Positions 1 to 6,619 of a stretch of DNA of 10,613 bases are shown here, piece by piece. Origin of the DNA: Desulfotignum sp. (GTDB lineage: Bacteria; Desulfobacterota; Desulfobacteria; Desulfobacterales; Desulfobacteraceae). Within the stretch, counting starts at the first letter, position 1, and each line of letters starts with the position of its first letter. The stretch lies in contig JAABSS010000439.1 of assembly GCA_011390235.1 (NCBI GenBank), positions 1-10,613 on the forward strand, written 5' to 3'. The position numbers and the translations under genes were made by a program. The notes beneath the pieces were generated by a model. It did no database searches, had not been told where the DNA came from, and saw only the letters and a program-made list of their open reading frames with translations.

Positions 1-182
1 CCCGGATACCCAGAACGCTGCAACACATAAAAAATGCGTTGTCCATAGTGGATGAAGCGAGAATCCTGGACAATTCTTCCAAAAAGGATCCATTCAAACA
101 GATCATTGTGATGCAGGCTGGAAATTACGAAATAAAAGCAGATATACTACCGGAATGGGCAAAGGATTTACTCCCGGCATAA
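1..182 (+). CDS. Zeta-toxin-like P-loop ATPase/kinase, C-terminal end (5' part outside window)
   Basis: The frame is open from base 3 to a TAA at 180-182 and gives the last 59 residues of a protein. It begins RIPRTLQHIKNALSIVDEA, continues through a DNSS segment and PFKQI, and ends PEWAKDLLPA. From memory this matches the C-terminus of small zeta-toxin-like proteins (COG4185, 'predicted ABC-type ATPase'), where a helix R-x-P-R-T-L-x-H/N-hK-A-L is followed by an (F/L)DNS strand and a final (L)PEWA-LL. The P-loop and catalytic residues lie upstream of the window, so activity cannot be judged. The DksA-like gene starts 37 bases downstream on the same strand and may be co-transcribed. Family assignment rests on a short tail and is moderately sure. 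Confidence 0.6.
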   Translation, partial: RIPRTLQHIKNALSIVDEARILDNSSKKDPFKQIIVMQAGNYEIKADILPEWAKDLLPA

Positions 183-219
183 GGCATGGGTATGTCAACA
201 AATAACTTAGGATACCACA

Positions 220-543
220 ATGGATAATGAAGAGATAAAAGTCAAAATCCTGCAGGAGATTGACAAAACCGAAAAACAGGTTGCACAATACAGAGAGAAG
301 ATCAAGCCGGTAGCCCCTGATAATGCCATCGGAAGAATTTCCAGAATGGATGCGATCATCAACAAAAGCGTTGGGGAGGCATCATTGACCCAGGCGGAGA
401 ACAGATTGAAAAGCCTTAAACGTGCGCTTTCAAACTTGTCATCACCTGATTTCGGAATCTGCATACAATGTGGCAATCCCATCCCGGTCGGCAGGATGCT
501 CATTATGCCGGAAACCCAGCTCTGTGTTCATTGTGCACAGTAA
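220..543 (+). CDS. DksA/TraR-family zinc-finger protein, 107 aa
   Basis: Family members bind RNA polymerase through the secondary channel and modulate transcription. The N-terminal two thirds (about residues 1-72) is charged and helical, as expected for the coiled-coil arm, and contains the PDNAIGRISRMDAI segment typical of short DksA-like proteins. A C-terminal four-cysteine zinc finger follows: C81 and C84 (GICIQCG) and C102 and C105 (LCVHC). The length, about 107 residues, fits the short TraR/YbiI-like branch better than full DksA (about 150). The canonical acidic tip motif of DksA is not evident, so its effect on initiation is unclear. The ATG at 220 has only a weak purine stretch (GGAT) upstream, but no better start precedes it in frame. 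The end of the gene abuts toxin-antitoxin debris on the other strand. Confidence 0.85.
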   Translation: MDNEEIKVKILQEIDKTEKQVAQYREKIKPVAPDNAIGRISRMDAIINKSVGEASLTQAENRLKSLKRALSNLSSPDFGICIQCGNPIPVGRMLIMPETQLCVHCAQ

Positions 544-642
544 CTTCAACAATTGGTTATGTCCCCCTTCCTCCAGTGTGGTTTTCAAATATTCACAAAT
601 CATTTCCGGGCTGTCCAGGTATTTGCTGGCATTACATTTTTC
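544..642 (-). pseudogene. Fragment of an addiction-module antidote (HTH antitoxin) gene
   Basis: On the minus strand, in a frame different from the DUF3368 remnant, codons from about 642 down to 544 read NASKYLDSPEMICEYLKTTL and then LEEGGHNQLLKLL. I recognise this as the start region of the small 'putative addiction module antidote' family (HigA/HI1420-like), whose members begin with a YLDS/TPE-(D/E)I-AYL---LE-GD---LL pattern before the helix-turn-helix. The helix-turn-helix is absent: the fragment stops being recognisable where the DksA/TraR coding region begins on the other strand. No start codon or ribosome binding site is associated with it. Recognition is by eye and the piece is about 30 residues long, so confidence is limited. 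Confidence 0.4.
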
Positions 643-912
643 AGGGAGGGAATTTGTCCTGCTAATTTGGCACGTAAGAGAATCCCAAGAAGACCTGTGG
701 GAACCAAACCCAGGGATTTTGCTTTGGCTCTGCCATCAGGCTCATCCATCAGAATCCGATCTTGACCCAACTGCAAAGCCAGTGCAACAGCTGCGGCTTC
801 TCCCTGGTCCAACTCGAATGTCAGGGCGTGTGCCAGATGGCTGTTCGATAAGGTAATCACACGCAACCAGCCGTCAGTCAGTGCCTGTTGAACGGTATCA
901 GCACCGGGGTAA
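600..912 (-). pseudogene. DUF3368 PIN-like toxin, C-terminal remnant
   Basis: The minus-strand frame ending at the TGA 600-602 encodes PGADTVQQALTDGWLRVI, then FELDQGEAAAVALALQLG, ILMDEPDGRAKAKSLGL and TGLLGILLRAKLAGQIPSLK. This is the C-terminal two thirds of the DUF3368 family (PIN-domain-like toxins), including the conserved L-x-x-GE-A-A-ALAL acidic helix and the DE---R-A--LGL-x-x-TG strand. The N-terminal part carrying the first acidic residue (usually SDTSPLI) is missing. In its place, immediately upstream, is the start of a UPF0175 antitoxin in another frame. The C-terminus is also replaced after IPSLKNV. A protein from the ATG at 962 would begin with out-of-frame antitoxin sequence and lack a catalytic aspartate, so I call it a pseudogene. 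Confidence 0.7.
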
Positions 913-987
913 CTGCTTGGGCTGTTCAGCAGGCGGGAGCCGAATGGCCTGAGCCACATCATCCGGTATTTTCAGTAGAAGACTCAT
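898..987 (-). pseudogene. UPF0175 antitoxin, N-terminal remnant (29 aa)
   Basis: A minus-strand ATG at 987-985 has a good GGAGAGG ribosome binding site just upstream (AGGAGAGGTGAAATG). It starts MSLLLKIPDDVAQAIRLPPA, continues EQPKQL and ends at a TGA (900-898). This is the N-terminus of the UPF0175 family, usually about 80-100 residues long and encoded directly upstream of a DUF3368 toxin. After Q-L the sequence switches to the middle of the DUF3368 gene and the frame closes within four codons. The helix-turn-helix-like part (GKA-ELAGMS-WEF) is missing. An intact antitoxin-toxin pair thus appears to have lost its centre by one internal deletion while keeping its translation start. A truncated peptide could still be made. 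Confidence 0.65.
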
Positions 988-1085
988 TTCACCTCTCCTG
1001 ATCATAAATATTTTCTATGTATGGAACCTGTTTACTGAGTACTCAAAACATAGGCAGTGAAAAAAATACTCGAAAAGATTTTGTA

Positions 1086-1114
1086 TTGACCGTGTTGAAA
1101 AAAACAGGTAAATA
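1086..1114 (+). promoter_or_regulatory. Candidate ars promoter
   Basis: TTGACC at 1086-1091 matches the sigma70 -35 consensus at five of six positions. An AT-rich TAAATA at 1109-1114 follows after 17 bases but is a poor -10 match. The proposed -10 overlaps the left arm of the palindrome at 1112-1135, as expected for a promoter blocked by ArsR. A second possible -35 (TTGAAA, 1095-1100) lacks a well-spaced -10. Confidence 0.35.
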
Positions 1115-1135
1115 ATTAGCTGTATAGCTAATTAT
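1112..1135 (+). promoter_or_regulatory. Candidate ArsR operator (perfect 10-bp inverted repeat)
   Basis: ATAATTAGCT (1112-1121) and AGCTAATTAT (1126-1135) are perfect inverted repeats separated by GTAT. The centre lies about 44 bases before the arsR start codon. Its size, AT-richness and position fit an operator for the dimeric ArsR repressor, which is released by arsenite. A second short palindrome, TGCCA-GT-TGGCA (1143-1154), follows and is of unknown meaning. Confidence 0.65.
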
Positions 1136-1167
1136 ATAGATATGCCAGTTGGCAAACCAGAGGTAAG

Positions 1168-1569
1168 ATGGATAAAACTCTTTTAAAACTCAAGGCCCTG
1201 GCCGATCGAAACCGGCTCAGGGTTTTCGGGGCACTGACGCAGTATGAAGAACTGTGTGCCTGCCAGATCACGGAACTGTTACAGGTTTCTGGAGCCACGG
1301 TCTCACGGCACCTGGGCATTCTGGTCACGGCCGGGCTGGTAAAGAGCCGGAAAGAATCCCGGTGGGTCTATTTTGCCCTGGATGAGGGCTGTGACGAAAT
1401 GGACAACATCCTGGACTGGCTGCTGCCCCGGCTGCGCCTGTCGGATCAGATACAGGCGGATCTTGAGATGCTTGATGGGATCATGGCGGTGTCAAAGGAA
1501 GACCTTTGCCGGCAACAGCGTGGAGAGGCCTGCTGCCCGGCGCAAAAAAAGGAGAAAGCACATGGGTGA
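1168..1569 (+). CDS. arsR: ArsR-family arsenite-responsive repressor
   Basis: A 133-residue winged-helix repressor, expected to bind the palindrome upstream and to dissociate when As(III) binds. The helix-turn-helix spans roughly residues 25-58, with the recognition helix around SGATVSRHLGIL. The metal site is of the ArsR type: ELCAC places C30 and C32 at the start of the DNA-binding helix, as in ELCVC of the E. coli protein. The wing follows (KSRKESRWVYFAL). An extra C-terminal stretch carries C114 and an adjacent pair C122-C123, which might add a third thiolate ligand; that is inference. The start is supported by AGAGGT at 1159-1164. The stop overlaps the arsC start by eight bases, so the two are probably translationally coupled and the operon is self-regulated. 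Confidence 0.92.
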   Translation: MDKTLLKLKALADRNRLRVFGALTQYEELCACQITELLQVSGATVSRHLGILVTAGLVKSRKESRWVYFALDEGCDEMDNILDWLLPRLRLSDQIQADLEMLDGIMAVSKEDLCRQQRGEACCPAQKKEKAHG

Positions 1570-2011
1570 TCAGAAATTGAAGATATTGTTTCTGTGCACG
1601 GGAAATGCGTGCAGAAGCCAGATGGCCGAAGGATGGACCCGGCATCTCAAGAATGATGTGATCGATGTGTTTTCCGCCGGAGTGGAAACCCACGGCGTGG
1701 ACCCTAAGGCTGTGGCGGTTATGAAGGAGGCGGGGGTGGATATTTCCCATCACCGGTCCAAACATGTCAAAGAATTTCAGGACAAACAAATGGATGTGGT
1801 GATTACGGTGTGTGACCAGGCAAAAGAATCCTGCCCCTTTTTTCCCCTTGCCGGTAAAAAGGTCCACCAGGGATTTGCAGATCCCCCGGCCCTGGCAAAG
1901 GATTTGGCACAAAAAGGCGGTGATGAAAACGCCCAGCTGGACTGCTACCGGAAAGTCAGAGATGAAATCCGGGCGTTTGTGGAAAAATTGCCGGACAATG
2001 TGTTGTCATAA
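1562..2011 (+). CDS. arsC: Arsenate reductase, thioredoxin-coupled low-molecular-weight phosphatase type
   Basis: Reduces As(V) to As(III) in the cytoplasm, which is then exported by the next gene product. The 149-residue protein has the phosphatase-like P-loop CTGNACR near the N-terminus (C12-x5-R18). The resolving pair C84 and C91 (CDQAKESC) has the same six-residue spacing as the Bacillus subtilis/Staphylococcus thioredoxin-dependent enzyme, and a GFADPPA segment carries the catalytic-acid aspartate. The ATG at 1562 is chosen because it has AGGAG seven to eleven bases upstream and gives the family's normal N-terminus (KILFLCTGN). Longer frames to the left only read arsR out of frame. It overlaps the arsR stop; acr3 follows after 44 bases. 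Confidence 0.93.
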   Translation: MGDQKLKILFLCTGNACRSQMAEGWTRHLKNDVIDVFSAGVETHGVDPKAVAVMKEAGVDISHHRSKHVKEFQDKQMDVVITVCDQAKESCPFFPLAGKKVHQGFADPPALAKDLAQKGGDENAQLDCYRKVRDEIRAFVEKLPDNVLS

Positions 2012-2055
2012 ATCTAAAAAAATAGAACAATCCTGAAAAAGGAGAAAAATCAACC

Positions 2056-3246
2056 ATGAGTTCCCCTGTTGATAATGATCGGAAAATGACCAGTATGTTT
2101 GAGCGGTACCTGACCGTCTGGGTCGGGCTGTGCATCATCGGCGGCATCCTTCTGGGAAAGATCGCCCCCGGGCTGGCAGGAGCCCTGGACGGCGTGGCCA
2201 TCACCGTAAATGGTGCTCCCGTGGTGTCCATCCCCATTGCTGTCTGCCTGTTTTTCATGATGTACCCCATCATGGTGAAAATCGATTTCGCCTCGGTGAT
2301 CCGGGCGGGAAAGAGCGGCAAACCCGTGTTCTGGACCCTGTTCATCAACTGGTGTATCAAGCCCTTTACCATGTATGCCATCTCTGTATTTTTTCTGGGG
2401 ATTGTATTCAAAGGGTTTATCGGCGCTGAAGCCATGGATCTGGTGAAAATCCCCTTCGGCCTGGACCTGGCCGTGGGGGCTACCCACGGAGACGGGGTGG
2501 TGGTGCTTCACGAGGGGGTGAAGATGCTGCAGATCCCGCTGTGGCGAAGCTATCTGGCCGGGTGCATCCTTTTGGGCATCGCGCCGTGTACGGCCATGGT
2601 CCTGGTGTGGGGATATCTGTCCAGGGGCAATGATGGGTTGACCCTGGTGATGGTGGCCGTAAATTCCCTGACCATGCTGGTGCTGTACGGGGTTCTGGGC
2701 GGATTTTTGCTGGGCGTGGGCAAGCTGCCCATTCCCTGGCAGGCCCTGTTGCTGTCTGTAGGGATCTATGTGGCACTGCCCCTGGTGGCCGGCTATTTTT
2801 CCCGGATATGGATTATCAAGGCCAAAGGAGAAGAATGGTTCCAGGAAAAATTTTTAGGAGTCCTGACCCCGGTCACCATCAGTGCCCTGTTGGTGACCCT
2901 GGTATTGCTGTTCAGCTTCAAGGGGGATGTCATCACCTCCAATCCCTTGACCATTCTGTGGATCGCTGTTCCGCTGTTCATCCAGACTATCCTGATCTTT
3001 GCCATCGGTTATGCCGGGGCCGTGTTCATGCAATTCAACTATGCAGATGCAGCCCCGGCAGCCATGATCGGGGCCTCCAACCATTTTGAGGTGGCCATTG
3101 CCACATCTGTCATGCTTTTCGGGCTGTCATCGGGTGCGGCACTGGCAACCGTGGTGGGGGTGTTGATAGAGGTTCCGGTGATGCTGATGCTGGTGGGGTT
3201 CTGTAAACGGACCCAGCACTGGTTCAGTAAAGGGGAGGCAACATGA
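2056..3246 (+). CDS. acr3: Arsenite efflux permease, Acr3 family
   Basis: A 396-residue integral inner-membrane carrier expected to export arsenite, with about ten hydrophobic segments. It carries the family's signature parts: [14 protein letters not shown] with the conserved cysteine C178 in the fourth segment, and [11 protein letters not shown] with E345, which correspond to residues known to be needed for transport in Acr3 proteins. Between the third and fourth segments (about residues 118-160) there is a hydrophilic stretch with [16 protein letters not shown] that is longer than I remember for typical Acr3. The start has AAGGAG 11 bases upstream and follows the arsC stop by 44 bases. The stop overlaps the ATG of the AOR gene (ATGA), indicating coupled translation. 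Confidence 0.93.
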   Translation: MSSPVDNDRKMTSMFERYLTVWVGLCIIGGILLGKIAPGLAGALDGVAITVNGAPVVSIPIAVCLFFMMYPIMVKIDFASVIRAGKSGKPVFWTLFINWCIKPFTMYAISVFFLGIVFKGFIGAEAMDLVKIPFGLDLAVGATHGDGVVVLHEGVKMLQIPLWRSYLAGCILLGIAPCTAMVLVWGYLSRGNDGLTLVMVAVNSLTMLVLYGVLGGFLLGVGKLPIPWQALLLSVGIYVALPLVAGYFSRIWIIKAKGEEWFQEKFLGVLTPVTISALLVTLVLLFSFKGDVITSNPLTILWIAVPLFIQTILIFAIGYAGAVFMQFNYADAAPAAMIGASNHFEVAIATSVMLFGLSSGAALATVVGVLIEVPVMLMLVGFCKRTQHWFSKGEAT

Positions 3247-5132
3247 CAGGCAAACAATTTTTTTTAAAAGTGCTGATGCTTGATGCAGCCAGCGGATTTT
3301 ACCGTCTCAAACGGTATCCGGTGGGGGATTTTTTCGGGCCGGTGGACTTGGGCATTCACATGAGTTTTAAGCACAACAGCCTGACCATCGGCGGCGGCCT
3401 TCTGGCCGGTTCCATTTTCCCGGGATCGAACCGGATGATCTTCTGCGGCAAATCTCCCTGCTGGCATGGGTTCTATGTGTCATCCATGGGCGGGGCCGCC
3501 CTGGTGTTCGACAACCTGGGGATCAATCAGCTGGTGATCCTAGGCAAGGCCGACAAGCCGTCCCTTCTGTATCTCAACCGGAATCACGGAGAGGAGATCG
3601 ACGTGGAACTGGTGCCGGTATCACCCGGCAAGATCTGGGAAAAGGGACGGGGCGGGGTCTATGGAGTGATGGAGGAGACCATGACACGGTTTTCCGGCCG
3701 GTATGAAACCGATCCCAGGGTATTGGCAACAGGGCCGGCCTCCCGGTACACCGATTTCGGGGCCATCGCCTCGGCCCCGGTCCGCAAGAAAAAGCTGACC
3801 CCGGTGGATACCTGGGCCGGCAGGGGCGGTTTCGGTTCGAAGCTTTTCCAGGAGCACGGCATTGTCGGGATCATCTACGGCGGCACCTATGTGGATGAGG
3901 ATTTTCGTGAACGCAAGGTGGCGGATCAATGGTTTGCGGACAAATACAACCAGCGCATGGCAGCCAAGGATATCGAGGCCACCACCAAATACCGGTATGA
4001 TCCCGCTGTTAAAACCGGCGGCACCTTCGGGGTAAACTATGCCGCCATGTCCGGCAATATCCTGGCGTTCAACTACCGGACCCTTTACTGGGGTGAACGC
4101 CAGCGAAAAGACCTGCATCAGCGGTTCATTCTCGACCATTACCTGAAACAGTTCAATGAGGAGACGATCCAGAAAAAACAGCAGAAAACCTGTGGCGAAC
4201 CCTGTGCCGCCGTGTGCAAGAAAATGAACGGGTCCTTTAAGAAAGACTATGAACCCTACCAGGCCATGGGGCCGTTGTGCGGCATCTTTGATCAGCGCGC
4301 CGCAGAAAAGCTTGCCGGCCATGCGGATACATTGGGGTTTGACGGCATCGGTGCGGGCGGGGTCCTGGCCTGGCTCATGGACTGCCTGGATGAGAAATTG
4401 CTGGATCCTGACCACATCGGTGTGGCCATGAAACCGAAATGGAATTTTCAGGACTTTGATGTGGTTGAAGATTCCCTGCACAATGCGGAACTCGGAAAGC
4501 TTTTGCTGGATGAAATGGTCCGGCCGGAGGGGAAGATTCCCCTGGGAAAGGGGGCCAGAAAACTGGCCCGGGGCCTGGCCAGGGAAAAAGGCAAACCCGT
4601 CATGGACCGCTTTGTTCATAATGCATTTGCCCGCCAGGGCTGGATGGTTCCCAACCAGTACTGGACCCCGGGGGTTCTGGCTCCCATGCCCATCATGGGC
4701 AAATACTATATGCACTATGGCAGAAATTTCATGGCTCCTAAAGCTTTGGGCAAAGAAAATGCGCATCGCATGCTTCAGGAACTGATGCTGGACAACCTCG
4801 GAATGTGCCGGTTTCACCGGGCCTGGGCCGAAGATCTGATGCCCGACATCATTGAAAAAATCTACGGATTGAAAGACCGGTTTCTTACGTCCATACGCCT
4901 GACCGCCGGCCGCATCACCAGCCGGAATGCCTCGGTGTTCTGGGAATCGGAACGTAATATCGACATGGTTCACACCTTCTTGAAAAACAAAAAAGCGGTG
5001 GACCAGATACAGGATCCGGACCTGGACCACTGGCTGGACCTGTTTAACAAAGACAAACACCAGGCTGCGTTTGAGTTCTGGTACGAGATGCACAAAGGGA
5101 CCCATGAAACCCTCCGGGACTTTCCGGTCTAA
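3243..5132 (+). CDS. Aldehyde:ferredoxin oxidoreductase-family (tungsten/molybdenum pterin) protein in the ars operon
   Basis: A 629-residue protein of the AOR family, oxygen-sensitive enzymes with a bis-pyranopterin tungsten (or molybdenum) site and one [4Fe-4S] cluster that oxidise aldehydes to acids and reduce ferredoxin. The N-terminal domain (to about residue 215) contains the [11 protein letters not shown] and [18 protein letters not shown] stretches that wrap the cofactor. The cluster ligands are probably C317, C321 and C325 (CGEPCAAVC) with C522 (NLGMCRFHR). Spacing is CX3CX3C, whereas I remember CX2CX3C for the Pyrococcus enzyme. There is no signal peptide, so it is cytoplasmic. The start has GGGGAGG at 3232-3238 and overlaps the acr3 stop, tying it to arsenic resistance. 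Its substrate cannot be told from sequence; a role in arsenic metabolism is inference from context. Confidence 0.88.
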   Translation: MTGKQFFLKVLMLDAASGFYRLKRYPVGDFFGPVDLGIHMSFKHNSLTIGGGLLAGSIFPGSNRMIFCGKSPCWHGFYVSSMGGAALVFDNLGINQLVILGKADKPSLLYLNRNHGEEIDVELVPVSPGKIWEKGRGGVYGVMEETMTRFSGRYETDPRVLATGPASRYTDFGAIASAPVRKKKLTPVDTWAGRGGFGSKLFQEHGIVGIIYGGTYVDEDFRERKVADQWFADKYNQRMAAKDIEATTKYRYDPAVKTGGTFGVNYAAMSGNILAFNYRTLYWGERQRKDLHQRFILDHYLKQFNEETIQKKQQKTCGEPCAAVCKKMNGSFKKDYEPYQAMGPLCGIFDQRAAEKLAGHADTLGFDGIGAGGVLAWLMDCLDEKLLDPDHIGVAMKPKWNFQDFDVVEDSLHNAELGKLLLDEMVRPEGKIPLGKGARKLARGLAREKGKPVMDRFVHNAFARQGWMVPNQYWTPGVLAPMPIMGKYYMHYGRNFMAPKALGKENAHRMLQELMLDNLGMCRFHRAWAEDLMPDIIEKIYGLKDRFLTSIRLTAGRITSRNASVFWESERNIDMVHTFLKNKKAVDQIQDPDLDHWLDLFNKDKHQAAFEFWYEMHKGTHETLRDFPV

Positions 5133-5372
5133 GGCTGCTGCCGGAAACGGCTTGATATTTGGCCTGTTTCTGGTACTGGTGTTCCTGTCCAGGATACTGA
5201 TTGAATTTGTCAAAATCCCCAGGCAGCCTATGGGCTGAACTTTTCGCTCAATACCGGCCAGTTGTTGAGCATCCTTTTTCTGCTGGCAGGCGGAGTGTTC
5301 CTGATAAAAGCCTTCAGAAAATCGAAAAAGCCTGTAAGAGCCTGCTCGTGGTGGAGGATGACTGCTTATTAA
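5131..5372 (+). pseudogene. Prolipoprotein diacylglyceryl transferase-like (Lgt) C-terminal remnant, frameshifted
   Basis: Directly after the AOR stop, one frame reads GLIFGLFLVLVFLSRILIEF then VKIPRQ and reaches a TGA at 5236-5238. The frame starting at 5226 continues the same protein as AYGLNFSLNTGQLLSILFLL, AGGVFLIKAFRKSKK, and stops at 5370-5372. Joined, this is the last two membrane helices of an Lgt-like protein: the R-x-LIEF-VK-P motif and the GQ-LSI-F-LAG motif before the basic C-terminus. The first 150 or more residues, including the catalytic part, are absent, and a one-base frameshift lies near 5224. The first frame has an ATG at 5104 inside the AOR end, so a short peptide could be made, but I see no sign of function. 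Confidence 0.65.
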
Positions 5373-5562
5373 TACGGTTGAATTTTGAAAAATTCTATGT
5401 TAATGCACAGACAAGTGCTTTTTTGATATTGATATGGTCTGATATCTTTCTCACATGTGCTCGATGAATGGGACTGCACCCTTTTGCTGAGTTAAATTAG
5501 AGCGGGCCACGGTCAGCAGGTGAACCAACGGCTTAATATACCGTCACTAACGAGGCTGTACG

Positions 5563-6465
5563 ATGGACCTTAATTTATTTTCTTTGCGGGTTTTTTTGAA
5601 AGTCGCCGACTGCAAAAGTTTTACAGGGGCTGCTGAAGCTTTATTCCTTTCACAACCCGCTGTCAGCCTTCAAATCCAAAAGATTGAGCAGCTGTTCCAA
5701 ACACCGCTTTTTATCCGAAATTCATCCGGTTCCATCCGGTTGACAGCCGCTGGAGAAACGCTTCAAAAGCTTGCCAAAAAATTTGTTACACTTCAGCAGG
5801 AAACACTGAACGAAATGTGGATACACAGCCCTTCTCTGCAACGCAAACTGAAAATTGGCGCCTGTTGTATAGGGGGTGAACATCTCATGCCTGTCGGATT
5901 GGCGGCTTTCCAGGAATCCCACCCTGACACATCCGTATCGCTGTCGGTTACCAAATGCGAACAAATATTCAGCGGCTTGCTGTCCGGCGATTTTGATATC
6001 GGCGTCACAGGCCTGGCACCTAAAAACAGATCCTTACATAAAATAAAACTGTTTGATGCACCACTGGTGATATTTCAAGCCGGCGCAATAAAACCTGTAT
6101 CCGAAAAAACAACAAATCTGAAGCGGTTGCTAAAGGCCCGGTTGATTTTACGCGAAAAAGATTCCGGCTGCCGGGTTGCATTTGAAAATTTTTTGGTCAA
6201 AAACAGAATTCACCTGCAGGAATTTTCTATGATCAGTGAATCCGACAGCAATGAAGCCATCAAAAATCTGGTGAAAAAAGGCTACGGTATTTCAATCCTG
6301 CCGGAATTTATGCTCCAAAAAGAAATTGATGACGGGATTTTTTCGGAAATCCGGTTGCAGGAAGGACGACCGAAAATGACCTTTTATGTTTCATACCGCA
6401 ATCAGAACAATCCATCAGAGATTACCCAAGAGTTGATCACCACCTTTATGAAATCTCTTCCCTGA
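5563..6465 (+). CDS. LysR-type transcriptional regulator
   Basis: A 300-residue LysR-family regulator. The N-terminal winged helix-turn-helix covers about residues 1-62 (FLKVADCKSFTGAAEALFLS, QPAVSLQIQKIE, LFIRNSSGSIRLTAAGE). A linker helix follows, then a periplasmic-binding-protein-like effector domain from about residue 93 (KLKIGACCIGGEHLMP) to the end. The effector cannot be named; the general layout recalls the CysL/CbbR-like branch. The ATG at 5563 has only a weak GAGG upstream, but the N-terminus (MDLNLFSLRVFLKVA) is the family's normal one. The selenoprotein cytochrome gene begins 154 bases downstream on the same strand. Regulation of that gene is plausible but unproven, since these regulators more often face a divergent target. 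Base composition is more AT-rich than the ars genes. Confidence 0.9.
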   Translation: MDLNLFSLRVFLKVADCKSFTGAAEALFLSQPAVSLQIQKIEQLFQTPLFIRNSSGSIRLTAAGETLQKLAKKFVTLQQETLNEMWIHSPSLQRKLKIGACCIGGEHLMPVGLAAFQESHPDTSVSLSVTKCEQIFSGLLSGDFDIGVTGLAPKNRSLHKIKLFDAPLVIFQAGAIKPVSEKTTNLKRLLKARLILREKDSGCRVAFENFLVKNRIHLQEFSMISESDSNEAIKNLVKKGYGISILPEFMLQKEIDDGIFSEIRLQEGRPKMTFYVSYRNQNNPSEITQELITTFMKSLP

Positions 6466-6528
6466 CAAAATCATTTATTGCCTCATAAGTTTTTTAAATG
6501 GCCTTATATAGTCATTAGTATTATTGAT

Positions 6529-6558
6529 TTGACCTTTTTGGCTGATCCATTTTATCAG
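6529..6558 (+). promoter_or_regulatory. Candidate promoter and inverted repeat ahead of the selenoprotein gene
   Basis: TTGACC (6529-6534) and TATCAG (6553-6558, 18-base spacing) form a weak sigma70-like promoter. The short inverted repeat CTGAT-N7-ATCAG (6542-6558) overlaps the -10 and could be a regulator site, for example for the adjacent LysR protein. Another loose repeat, ATAAG-N13-CTTAT (6485-6507), lies further upstream. All of these are weak by eye. Confidence 0.25.
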
Positions 6559-6619
6559 GATGATCAATGTCTGAATTTTATCCAAGGCCTTAACGAATCC
6601 ATTAGAAACAGGAGGCATT

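Noticed and set aside
600..962. Intact 120-residue toxin gene on the minus strand
   Set aside because: Its first about 16 residues are antitoxin sequence read out of frame, and the catalytic N-terminal part of the DUF3368 domain is missing.
1037..1044. GAGTACTC palindrome upstream of arsR
   Set aside because: Eight bases only, not repeated, and far from the likely promoter compared with the much longer palindrome at 1112-1135.
1373..2011. Longer arsC start giving 212 residues
   Set aside because: The extra 63 residues are arsR read in another frame. The ATG at 1562 has an AGGAG site and gives the normal family N-terminus.
3621..5213. 530-residue open frame on the minus strand
   Set aside because: It lies antisense within the AOR gene, has no family resemblance, and is explained by the GC-rich codon pattern of the real gene.
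5236..5238. TGA in the Lgt-like remnant as a second selenocysteine codon
   Set aside because: The similarity continues in a different frame, not past the TGA in the same frame, and Lgt has no conserved cysteine there.
5201..5467. 88-residue frame containing LLVVEDD, similar to the start of a response regulator
   Set aside because: Only seven residues match, no phosphoacceptor domain follows, and the frame runs antiphase through the Lgt-like remnant.
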